A stretch of 64,000 nt of DNA, from assembly GCF_047675955.1 (NCBI RefSeq), contig NC_132904.1:2109501-2173500 (forward strand), written 5' to 3'. The first letter of the stretch is position 1, and every line of letters starts with the position of its first letter. The stretch comes from Chlorocebus sabaeus (Eukaryota > Chordata > Mammalia > Primates > Cercopithecidae). The notes beneath the pieces are model-generated. The model ran no database searches and was not told the origin of the DNA. It saw nothing but the letters and a program-made list of their open reading frames with translations. Positions 22,514 to 31,939 of this stretch are shown here, piece by piece. The translations under genes and the position numbers were made by a program.

Positions 22514-23762
22514 TAGCTGATAAGTTGGACTTCATTAACATATAAAGACTTCTACTTTGCAAAAGACACCGTTAAAAGAATGAAAAGACAAGCCACAGAG
22601 TGGGAGAAAATCTTTGCAAAACACATATCTAATAAAGGACTTGCCTCCAAAATAGTCAAAGAACTCCTAAAACTCAACAATGAAAAAACAAACAACTGAA
22701 TGTAAAAATAGGAAAAATTATGAACAGACTCCTCACCAAAGAAGATGCACAGATGGCAAATGAGCCCATGAAAAGAGGTTTCGTATCACATGTCATTAGA
22801 GAATTGCAAATTAAAACAACAATGAGATGCCTATAAGAATGACCAAAATCCAAAACACTGACACCACTAAATGGTAGCAAGAGAATGGAGCAACAGGAAC
22901 TCATTGACATCACCAAATGGTGGCAAGAGCATGGAGCAACAGGAACTCTGTCATTGCTGGTGGAAATGCAACATGAGACAGCCACTTTGGAAAATAGTTT
23001 GGTGGTTTCTTACAAAACCAAACATAGTCTTACCATATGATCCAGCAATCATGCCCTAGGTGTTTACCCAAATAAGCTGAAAATGTACGTCTACCCAAGG
23101 ACCTTGACATTAATGTTTGTACAGCTTTATTTATAATTGTCAAAACTTGGAAGCAACCAGGAAGTTCTTCAATACGTGAATAGTTAAACAAATTCTAGTA
23201 TACGCAAGGAATGGAATATTATTCAGTGATAAAGAAAAATGAACTATCATGGCATGGAAAGATGTGAAGGAACCTTAAATGCATATTGCCAAGTGAAAGA
23301 AGCCAATCTGAAGAAGTGTACCTACCTTTTCAGGTTGTATAATTTCCCACTATGTGACGTTTTGGAAAAAGTAAAACTATGCAGACAATGAAAAGATCAG
23401 TGGTTTCCAGGAGTTAGTGGGGAGGGAGGGAAGAATAAATGGAGCACAGACAGATTTTAGGGCAGTAAAATAATTCTGTGTGATACTATAATAGTGGAGA
23501 CATGCCATTACACATTTGCCCAAACTCATAGAATGTACACACCAAGAGTGAACCCTCATGTAACCTGATCAATGACTAGGTCAACATTGGTTCATCAGTT
23601 GCAAAGATGTATCGCACTAATTCCAGATATTAATAATAAGGGAAACTGTGTGTGGGGAGAGGTGCTATATGAGAACTCTCAAATATGCTCAATTTCTCTG
23701 TAAACATGAAACTGCTCTAAAAAATAAGATCTATATTAAAAATTAAATCTTTCACCAGATCA
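22502..23762 (+). mobile_element. L1M insertion in ERVL with 12-bp TSD
   Basis: The L1 ORF2 end and 3' UTR span 22514-23750 on the plus strand ('acaaaatggcaaatgagcc', 'gatccagcaatcatgcc', 'tggaatattattcagtgataaa'). Perfect TTCACCAGATCA copies flank it at 22502-22513 and 23751-23762, and ERVL pol sequence continues across the junction. A 47-bp imperfect tandem duplication occurs inside at about 22863-22950. Confidence 0.9.
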
Positions 23763-24200
23763 ATGGTTGTAGACCAGGTGTCCAGGGATGCTTTGATTTG
23801 CCCCGGTGATCAGTAGTCATATCTGGAACAGCAGTTGCAATTGGAGTCCTGGTTAAGTTTACCAGAATTCACTGTCCTTCCTTCTCCAGGACCCCGCTGT
23901 CTTCCACACAAGCCAATTTAATGAGTGGAATGAGGCTGCCATAGTGGTCGTCACCCTGCATCTTCCAAGTCCTCAATGGCAGCACTGACCTTTGCGGTCC
24001 TTCCTGGGCCGCAGGTTGCTTTTAACTGACGATTTTCCTAGGCAGAGTTCACCCCATGGCTTCTACTTGGCCTTTCCCACCATAGCAGCCCCCACCCCTC
24101 AGGTCAGGGGACAAATGTGGGGACTCTGCTGGCTGCCACATAAGTCTGTTTACTCACCTGTCTGAGGCTAGGGAAGTGACCTCTGCACCCACCGAGAGTT
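23751..24200 (-). pseudogene. Degenerate ERVL internal sequence, part 2
   Basis: Continues the ERVL pol-like sequence after the L1. The text 'gatgctttgatttgccccggtgatcagtag', 'gaacagcagttgcaattggagtc' and 'ttcccaccatagcagcccccac' corresponds to the reverse-transcriptase N-terminal region of HERVL as I remember it. Non-coding. Confidence 0.75.
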
Positions 24201-24209
24201 GGACCTGAG

Positions 24210-24538
24210 CTAGAGCTCCATGAGTACTCTAGCCTCCACACGCCCCTCCTCTGACTATTAGATCTGATGGGTGTTTGTGTCCCCAGGAGTGGGTGTCAGG
24301 GTAGAGTTAGTGTCCAGTAAGTCCCCTGAGTCTGAGGACAGACTAGCCACCCCAGCAAATGGCTGCAGGTCCCTGAGGGGAGACTGGGGGAGAGAAGAAT
24401 AATGTAAATTTGTGAGAGTATGGCAACGTCCTTCCTCAGGGGCACCCAGTCCTCCTTTACTCGGGCACCAGGTGAGGGAGGCCACCCATTGCTCCAGTTC
24501 CTGTGGCACCATGAGCCTCCGGCCAAGGCCACAGGGTT
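24210..24538. other. No gene seen
   Basis: A mixed stretch between the ERVL fragment and the local duplication. A 135-codon minus-strand frame (24665..24258) crosses it. It has no recognisable domain and runs through the duplicated block, so I do not call it a gene. Confidence 0.35.
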
Positions 24539-24775
24539 CCATGGATTGGACTGTTCCAATCACTGCCAGAGCCAGTTGCCATCTCAGCCACAAGCCCAGG
24601 GCCTCGTGGCCACCCCTGTTGGGCTGTGCCCTGCCCTCCTTAAAGGTTGTGAATGAGCTCCCCACTGGGGCACCCCGACCAGCTCACTCTTCTTTTGTCT
24701 GCCCTGGCCCTGATGCTGGGGTTTGAGATATCAGAACTCACTGGAAACCACCCTAAGCAGAGATCACTCTGGCTG
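24539..24775 (+). repeat. Local duplication, copy 1
   Basis: About 97% identical by eye to 26794-27031, with six substitutions and one 1-nt indel noticed. Same orientation, 2255 bp apart. Sequence outside the block differs at both ends. Confidence 0.9.
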
Positions 24776-24779
24776 ACGC

Positions 24780-25500
24780 CAGGGTGCAGTCACATGTGAG
24801 GGACTCTCAGGCTGAGCAGTGTTGGCTGAGCCCCCACTGCACCTTCCCTCCCACTCTGGGGTCCTCAGCCTCCGCCCAAGGCAGGGGGGACACTTCTGGC
24901 AACTGGTGACCCAGAGATCATGGGCTGCAGGGATGGCCCTGAGTAGGCCACACAGCCATCCCGAGAGCCATCACTGGGGACACAGGGGGCCCTGCAGCCA
25001 GGGTGTCAGTGTGGGGGCAGCCCAGCAGACCCCAAGCCACCCACTGAGGTTGCTTCTCAGGGGAGCACTGGCAGGCTGTCGGCTCCTGCCTGGGCCCCGG
25101 CCTCTTGCCCCTGTCCTACCTCCCACCTGCATGGTCTCCAGCATTGCCCAAATTCACCACCTTCACTCCCAAGTCCACGGTGGTGTCTCATCCAGGCGGG
25201 TGAACACTCACGTGTTGGGAGGCTGGCAAAGCCTGGCATGGGGGGGCACCATCCATCTCCCTTCTTTGTCTCACTGCCTTTAAACACCCCACATCTATCA
25301 CCTCTGCCCCCAAGGCTCCCAAGTTCACCCCATGCCAGCCTCAGCCCAACAAGGCCTGTGTTTCTGGCCAGCCCTGCTGGGGTTCTCAGGGCATCTACCC
25401 TCTCTGCTCCCCACTGTCTCTAAACATATTTCACACATTGCTGGGGCAATATATGTGACTCACAGCTTCCCAGAGCCATCCCAGAGCTGTTCAGTAGACA
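24780..25500. other. No gene recognised (expected C11orf21 area)
   Basis: GC-rich unique sequence. In human, C11orf21 lies on the minus strand between ASCL2 and TSPAN32, so parts of this region could hold its 3' exons. I could not match any frame to it. Confidence 0.3.
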
Positions 25501-25503
25501 TGA

Positions 25504-25540
25504 GGTGAATGAATGAATGAATGAATGAATGAATGAATGG
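25504..25540. repeat. (GAAT)n microsatellite
   Basis: About eight to nine uninterrupted TGAA/GAAT units. Confidence 0.95.
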
Positions 25541-25549
25541 GTGAGTGTT

Positions 25550-25945
25550 GGGAGCTGTCTCAGTTAGCTCCAACTGCCATAAGGAAGCACCAAGGGCTGG
25601 GCATGTAAACAGCAGGTGCTTATTTCTTGCAGTTCTGGAGACTGAAAGTCCAACATCAAGGTGCTGCTGATTCCAGTCTTTGAGAGGGCTTTCTTCCTGG
25701 CTTGCAGACGGCCGCCTTCTCTGTGTCTTCATACAGCTGTCTTTCAGTACGTGTAAGGAGAGAGAAAGAGAGAAGAGGGAGCTCCTAAATGACTCTTTGT
25801 ATAAGGGCACTAATTCTGTGGGACCAGGGACCTTCATGTCCTCATCTGTCCCTAATTACCTCCCAGAGATCCACTTCCTAACACTATCTCATTGGGGGGC
25901 AGGGCTTCAACCTATGAATTGTGCAGGAAAACGATTCTGTCCATA
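25550..25945. mobile_element. LTR/MaLR-like interspersed repeat, diverged
   Basis: It contains the widespread motif series 'cttatttcttgcagttctgg', 'ggagactgaaagtcca', 'ataagggcactaattc', 'cctaacactatctcattggg', 'caacctatgaatt'. I recognise it as a common primate interspersed repeat but cannot name the subfamily. Confidence 0.5.
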
Positions 25946-25949
25946 GTGA

Positions 25950-26790
25950 ACGCTGACACTGAACCCGCCTCCTAAAGCTTTCTCTCACCAGATTCCTCAT
26001 TCTGCTTAAAGATCCTCTGCAACCTTGTGCCCCTCCCAAGGGTCCCTGCACCTGTCCAAGAGAGAGGGCAGCCTGGCAACGGGCCTGGGCCCTGACCCTT
26101 GAGCATCAGGGTCTGGCCTGAATGGGGATGGGTGTTCACTTCTAGGATCCTGAGAGAGGCAACACTGCAGCTTTAAAGGTGTCAGGAGCTCACTGTCCCC
26201 GTTTGTCATGAAACAGTTTCTCCATCAAGGGCTAAATAAAGCACACTGACCACCAGGAATGGGGCTGCAAGCTCTGCCCTGCAGTCTGCCTTGTCTGCAC
26301 AGGGAGTGTGGGGACCATTAGGAGGAGGGTCCAATGTGCATTTTTCTGCCAGCAGGTCTTCCCCTGCCCCCAGTCCTGCCCAGGCCCGGGGGGTCACTCT
26401 GAAGGCATCTGGCTCTTACCCTGGGCATCTCCTGCCTCTGCCCCACTCCTCCACCCCCACGGGGTGCCGAGTCTCAGCCCAGGCTGGAGTGGCCCAGGCA
26501 GGATAGCAGGCTTGGTGGTGCCCGGCCCCACAAACTAGTGGGTGGCACAGCGTGGATGTGGATGGAGACACCTCCCCTACAGTCTGTCCCTGGCATCTGT
26601 GACACATGTGTGGGATCCCTTTAGACTCCCCCGGGAGACAGCTGTGTCTTTGAAGGGGCACCATCCCTGGATTCCCTCTGCCGTCACTGAAGGCAGAGTC
26701 TAGGCTCCCAGGGGCGGGGGGAAGCAGAGTGCCCATCAATGCCCACTGGAGTTGGCCAGTGGAGGCAGCAGCCCATGGCACTGAGAGGGA
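25950..26790. other. No gene recognised
   Basis: GC-rich, mostly unique sequence. The short Pro/Ala/Gly-rich frames have no domain support. Confidence 0.35.
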
Positions 26791-26793
26791 AGG

Positions 26794-27031
26794 CCATGGA
26801 CTAGACTGTTCCAATCACTGCCAGAGCCAGTTGCCATCTCAGCCACAAGCCCAGGGCCTCGTGGCCACCCTTGCTGGGCTGTGCCCTGCCCTCCTTAAAG
26901 GTTGTGAACGAGCTCCCCACTGGGGCACCCCTGACCAGCTCACTCTTCTTTTGTCTGCCCTGGCCCTGATGCTGGGGTTTGAGATATCAGAACTCACCGG
27001 AAACCACCCTAAGCAGAGATCACTCTGGCTG
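26794..27031 (+). repeat. Local duplication, copy 2
   Basis: Partner of 24539-24775. Homology starts at CCATGGA and ends at CACTCTGGCTG on both copies. Confidence 0.9.
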
Positions 27032-27039
27032 CCATGCCC

Positions 27040-27880
27040 CAGAACCTCCCTTGGTTGGGAGCAGAGCAGTGCCCAGAGCCCAGAACCCGGTTTGAGTATG
27101 ATCTTGGCTCTCAAGGGACAGGCCAGAGTGCCTCCAGGGGAAGGGGGCTGCCCAGGCAGTGGGGGTTCAGAGGTCCCCTGGGACCCGCCCAGCTGACCCA
27201 GGCCTAGGGTGATCCGGAAGGGGAGCTGCCCTCCTCCTCCCTGGGCTCAGGAGAGGCTGTAAAGGCAGCTCCTGGGGTGCATCTGTGCTGCAGAGACAAC
27301 TTCAGAATCAAGTCAAAGGACAGAGAGGAGCCAGATTCAGGCACCCGTGTGACCCTCACAGGTCTCTTCAAGCTCCAGGCCCCACTCCCTGTGACACAGG
27401 TGGGAAGCTCTTGAAAGCCTCCCTGATGGGAGGGGCCGCACTCACAGACAGCACAGGGGCCTCCAGGCTCCAGGGCCCAGAGCCCGGCTACTCACCTGTG
27501 ATGGACAAGAAAGGGTCCCTGTCTCAGGAAGGTAGAGGCTGCCACCTCCTGGCCCAAGGACACAGCCTCCCAGAGGAGGGGCCTGCTTCTAAGTCCAAGT
27601 CCCACCCCAGCCGGATAACCAGGGGCAACTGCCCAGGTAAACTGAGACAGCAGCAGCAGGCAAGCCAGTGCAGAGCTGGGTGACCCACAGTTTCATGAGC
27701 GGTGGCAGGTGGAACAAGGGTGTCATGGGCGGAGGGCTGGGCAGCTGCAGGTGGCATCCCTGAGCCAGGGGCCTCCTGGTGGGTAAGGACGTTGTGGAGC
27801 GAGCTGGCGCACCTGGGACCCAGGAATTCACAGGAAGGAGAGAGGAAAAAGGAAGTCTCTGGCGGGTAAACACCGTCACA
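27040..27880. other. No gene recognised (expected C11orf21 area)
   Basis: GC-rich unique sequence containing some plausible splice-like sites but no frame I can assign. The minus-strand frame 27955..27524 starts inside the 18-bp minisatellite and is unsupported. Confidence 0.3.
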
Positions 27881-27884
27881 TATG

Positions 27885-27960
27885 CATGCATACACATCCA
27901 CACCTGCACACGCGTCCACACCTGTACACGCGTCCATGCCTGCACATGCATCCACACCCG
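27885..27960. repeat. 18-bp minisatellite
   Basis: About four copies of CACACCTGCACACGCGTC-like units. Confidence 0.8.
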
Positions 27961-28147
27961 ATCTCTTCCCTGGAAATAAAGCCAGGGGACCCTAGGCCAG
28001 CTTGCAGTGGGGCCCAGCCCTTAGGACAGGCTCCTTGGTGGGGTAGAGGTGAGGACAGCTGTCCTCCTGGGCCAGCTCCTTGGGGCTGAACCCGCGCTCT
28101 AGCAGCCTTCCAGGCTCCCGGGGGCTGGCACCACCTCCAGAGTAGGT

Positions 28148-30162
28148 GAGCAGGGCTGTGTGGGGTGGGCATGGGTGTGTGAGGATAGGCAGGGCTGTGT
28201 GGGGTGGGCAGGGGCATGTGGGGTTGGCAAGGGTGTGTGGGGTGGACTGGGGTGTGTGGGGTGGGCAGGGCTGTGTGGGGTTTACAGGGGTGTGTGGGGT
28301 GGACAGGGGTGTGTGGGGTGGGCAGGGGTGTGTGGGGTGGGCAGGGATGTGTGGGGTTTGCAGGGGTGTGTGGGGTGGGCAGGGGTGTGTGGGGTTTGCA
28401 GGGGTGTATGCGGTGGACAGGGGTGTGTGGGGTTTGCAGGGGTGTGTGGGGTGGGCAGGGCTGTGTGGGGTTTGCAGGGCTGTGTGAGGTGGGCAGGGGT
28501 GGGCAGGGGTGTGTGGCGTGCACAGGGATGTGTGGGGTTTGCAGGGGTGTGTGGGGTGGGCAGGGGTGGGCAGGCGTGTGTGGGGTTTGCAGGGGTGTGT
28601 GCGGTGGACAGGGATGTGTGGGGTGGGCAGGGGTGTGTGGGGTGGGCAGGGGTGTGGGGGTTTGCAGGGGTGTGGGGGGGGGCAGGGGTGTGTGGGGTGG
28701 GCAGGGCTGTGTGGGGTTTGCAGGGGTGTGTGGGGTGGGCAGGGGTGTGTGGAGTGGGCAGGGGTGTGTGGGGTGGGCAGGGGTGTGTGGAGTGGGCAGG
28801 GGTGTATGGGGTGGGCAGGGGTGTGTGGGGTGGACAGGGGTGTGGGGTGGACGGGGTGTGTGGGGTGGACAGGGGTGTGTGGGGTGGACAGGGGTGTGGG
28901 GTGGACGGGGATGTGTGGGGTGGACAGGGGTGTGGGGTGGACAGGGGTGTGTGGGGTGGACAGGGGTGTGTGGGGTGGACAGGGGTGTGTGGGGTGGACA
29001 GGGGTGTGGGGTGGACAGGGGTGTGTGGGGTGGGCAGGGGTGTGTGGGGTGGACAGGGGTGTGTGGGGTGGACAGGGGTGTGGGGTGGACAGGGGTGTGT
29101 GGGGTGGACAGGGGTGTGGGGTGGGCAGGGATGTGTGGGGTGGGCAGGGGTGTGTGGGGTGGGCAGGGATGTGTGGGGTGGGCAGGGGTGTGTGGGGTGG
29201 GCAGGGATGTGTGGGGTGGGCAGGGGTGTGTGGGGTGGGCAGGGGTGGGCAGGCGTGTGTGGGGTTTGCAGGGGTGTGTGCGGTGGACAGGGATGTGTGG
29301 GGTGGGCAGGGGTGTGTGGGGTGGGCAGGGGTGTGGGGGTTTGCAGGGGTGTGTGGGGGGGCAGGGGTGTGTGGGGTGGGCAGGGCTGTGTGGGGTTTGC
29401 AGGGGTGTGTGGGGTGGGCAGGGGTGTGTGGAGTGGGCAGGGGTGTGTGGGGTGGGCAGGGGTGTGTGGGGTGGGCAGGGGTGTGTGGGGTGGGCAGGGG
29501 TGTGTGGGGTGGACAGGGGTGTGGGGTGGACGGGGTGTGTGGGGTGGACAGGGGTGTGTGGGGTGGACAGGGGTGTGGGGTGGACGGGGTGTGTGGGGTG
29601 GACAGGGGTGTGGGGTGGACGGGGATGTGTGGGGTGGACAGGGGTGTGGGGTGGACAGGGGTGTGTGGGGTGGACAGGGGTGTGTGGGGTGGACAGGGGT
29701 GTGTGGGGTGGACAGGGGTGTGGGGTGGACAGGGGTGTGGGGTGGACAGGGGTGTGTGGGGTGGGCAGGGGTGTGTGGGGTGGACAGGGGTGTGTGGGGT
29801 GGACAGGGGTGTGGGGTGGACAGGGATGTGTGGGGTGGACGGGGTGTGTGGGGTGGACAGGGATGTGTGGGGTGGACGGGGTGTGTGGGGTGGACAGGGA
29901 TGTGTGGGGTGGACAGGGGTGTGTGGGGTGGACAGGGGTGTGTGGGGTGGACAGGGGTGTGTGGGGTGGGCAGGGGTGTGTGGGGTGGACGGGGTGTGTG
30001 GGGTGGGCAGGGGTGTGTGGGGTGGACAGGGGTGTGTGGGGTGGACGGGGATGTGTGGGGTGGGCAGGGGTGTGTGGGGTGGGCAGGGATGTGTGGGGTG
30101 GGCAGGGGTGTGTGGGGTGGGCAGGGATGTGTGGGGTGGGCAGGGGTGTGTGGGGTGGGCAG
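28148..30162. repeat. 2-kb G-rich 19-bp minisatellite with higher-order structure
   Basis: More than 100 copies of a 19-bp unit, GGGGTGTGTGGGGTGGGCA. Variant linkers are GGACA, TTTGCA and GACGG, and 17-18 bp deletion forms occur. A complex variant block near 28557 recurs 679 bp later at about 29236, so the array is also a higher-order repeat. No stop trinucleotide occurs in the unit on either strand, which leaves all plus frames and two minus frames open for up to about 730 codons; these are not genes. The G-run spacing fits G-quadruplex formation. Confidence 0.97.
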
Positions 30163-30164
30163 CA

Positions 30165-31790
30165 GCCTCACAGTGGCTTCCCCTCAACAAGCCACTTCCT
30201 CTTGCAGAGGGGGTGTTGGGGTGGGAGGGTGTGGCCCAGCAAAAGGCGTGGGGGTTCCCCTGGCTCCCTGCCCCTGCTGGTGGGGCACAGGGAGGGGGGC
30301 TGTGGTCAGACCTGGTCTCTGGAGGGCCAGCCTAGGGTTCCCGTCCACCTGTCCGGGAGTTTGACGCCACTTTGAGATGACAAGTGAGGCCACCTGGGCA
30401 CAGCGCTGGTGTGAGAAGGTGCCCACCAGGACAGGTCAAGAACCCAGGCCTGCCCTGCTCCAATTCTTCAGACCTGGCGAAGAGGCACCCCATAAGCGGG
30501 TGGTGTTCCAGGCCTGCCTCACCAGCTCCAGGGAGGTCAAGGTTGGAGAAAGAATTCCAGGGATGAGCCGGACATAGCCAAGAGCAGTTCATCTTCCCTG
30601 GAGAGGACAAGCTGGCCACTTGCACAGCCCGGGGGCCTCCAGCCTCTAGACCTGGTACCTTCACTCTTGCTGCCACCCCTAGATCCATACCTGTGCCCCA
30701 GCCTGAGCCACACCTAGGCCTCCAGCTGAAGTGACACTGTGGGTACCAGGCATCTGAGGTCTCCACAAGCCCCCACAGACTCAGGGTGGGAATTCCTGGG
30801 GGCCAGGGTTGCAGAAGGTGCTGCCGGGGGGAGCTGGGCTGGACAGGGGTCCTGGTTGTCCCTGCTTCTCCGAAGAGGGAGGGAGGAGGTGGCCTGAGCA
30901 GTTCCTCCAGCAGCACTCCTGAGTGGGCAGCAGCTGGGCCCTCTTCCCACAGCCACGCTGGGGTTGCCATGCCTGCAGGTCTCGGGGGTCCCCTCCCCCT
31001 CGCTGTGGTGCCGACCAAATGTAGGAGGAGCAATTCCAGCACCGAGGGGCGAGCAGAGCGCCCCTGGGAGGGCCTGGAGTGGTCCCTGAACGGTGGACTC
31101 ACCTGGAGCATCTTCACACTCTTCAGGCCCACGGAAACCCTGCCTGTATTGGGGCGGCAGCGCTGCCCCCACCCATGGGTAATGACACGGCTTTGTGTAA
31201 CAAATTCGAGGTTTACAAAGCCTCCCCCTGGAGGCCCCATGTGGGTGTGCGTGAGGCCCCAGCCTACCCCCGTGGCCCCAAGAAGGCTCTGCAACAAAAT
31301 ACCCATTAGTGCCGCCCATGAAGGGTTAAAAACCAACGACTTTCTCAAAACGTAAGCTGTCACAGGACATTGCAAAGGGTGTTTCCTAAGAACACCTCAA
31401 TAACGATGTTCCAAGGATCTCCAAATTCCTCCAAGGATTACGCCCCCAAGGCCCAGTCCACACTTGCACACTCCCAGGACGGGCAGCTCACCTCCTCTTC
31501 CCCAGGCACTGTTTCCTCTGCATCCCACACCCAGCCCTGCCCATGACCTTCCCCTCTCAGCACCATCCTCAGTGGCCACACCAAGAAGGGCCTCAGATGT
31601 TGGCAAATGCCCTGGTGTCTTGGGCTGGGCTGGGGGCACCAGGGTGAGGTTGAGGCGGGAAGCCAATCTCACTGCCCCTCCCCTTCCTGCCTGCCCTTCT
31701 TCCGGGGCACCCAGCAGCTCGGTCCCAGGGTGATGTTGACAGACAGACAGAGAGGCGGATGCAACCTACCTCTTGGGCAGGGAGCTGCGG
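30165..31790. other. TSPAN32 upstream region, no coding exon assigned
   Basis: GC-rich unique sequence. In human this interval carries the 5' part of C11orf21 on the minus strand, next to the TSPAN32 promoter. A 347-codon minus-strand frame (31375..30332) is open, but its composition is unremarkable and it shows no domain, so I leave it uncalled. Confidence 0.35.
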
Positions 31791-31815
31791 TCTGAGGCCC
31801 CTGCCCAGCTGGAAA

Positions 31816-31868
31816 CCACAGGGAGGGGAAGGGAGGGGAGGGGAGAAGAGGAGAAGAGAGGAGAGGAG
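31816..31868. repeat. (GGGGA)n polypurine tract next to the TSPAN32 start
   Basis: A 50-bp run of G/A only or nearly so (GGGAGGGG, then GGAGAAGA motifs) ending just before the TSPAN32 ATG. In an mRNA it would be purine-only 5' UTR. Confidence 0.9.
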
Positions 31869-31873
31869 CCGTC

Positions 31874-31939
31874 ATGGGGCCTTGGAGTCGAGTCAGGGTT
31901 GCCAAATGCCAGATGCTGGTCACTTGCTTCTTTATCTTG
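31874..31939 (+). CDS. TSPAN32: TSPAN32 coding exon 1
   Basis: Encodes residues 1-22: the basic cytoplasmic N-terminus and the start of TM1. The ATG has C at -1 and T at -2. The donor is TTG|GTAACA at 31940, phase 0. The 5' UTR upstream is the purine-rich tract. Confidence 0.95.

Noticed and set aside
28148..30162. CRISPR-like or other spaced array
   Set aside because: Units are contiguous with no unique spacers, and the context is primate nuclear DNA.
27992..30190. Open frames of 608-734 codons on both strands
   Set aside because: They are readings of the 19-bp minisatellite, which lacks stop trinucleotides in any frame. The products are pure periodic repeats with no start context, splice support or domain.
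30332..31375. 347-codon minus-strand frame
   Set aside because: No recognisable domain, GC-rich composition that favours chance openness, and I could not match it to C11orf21.
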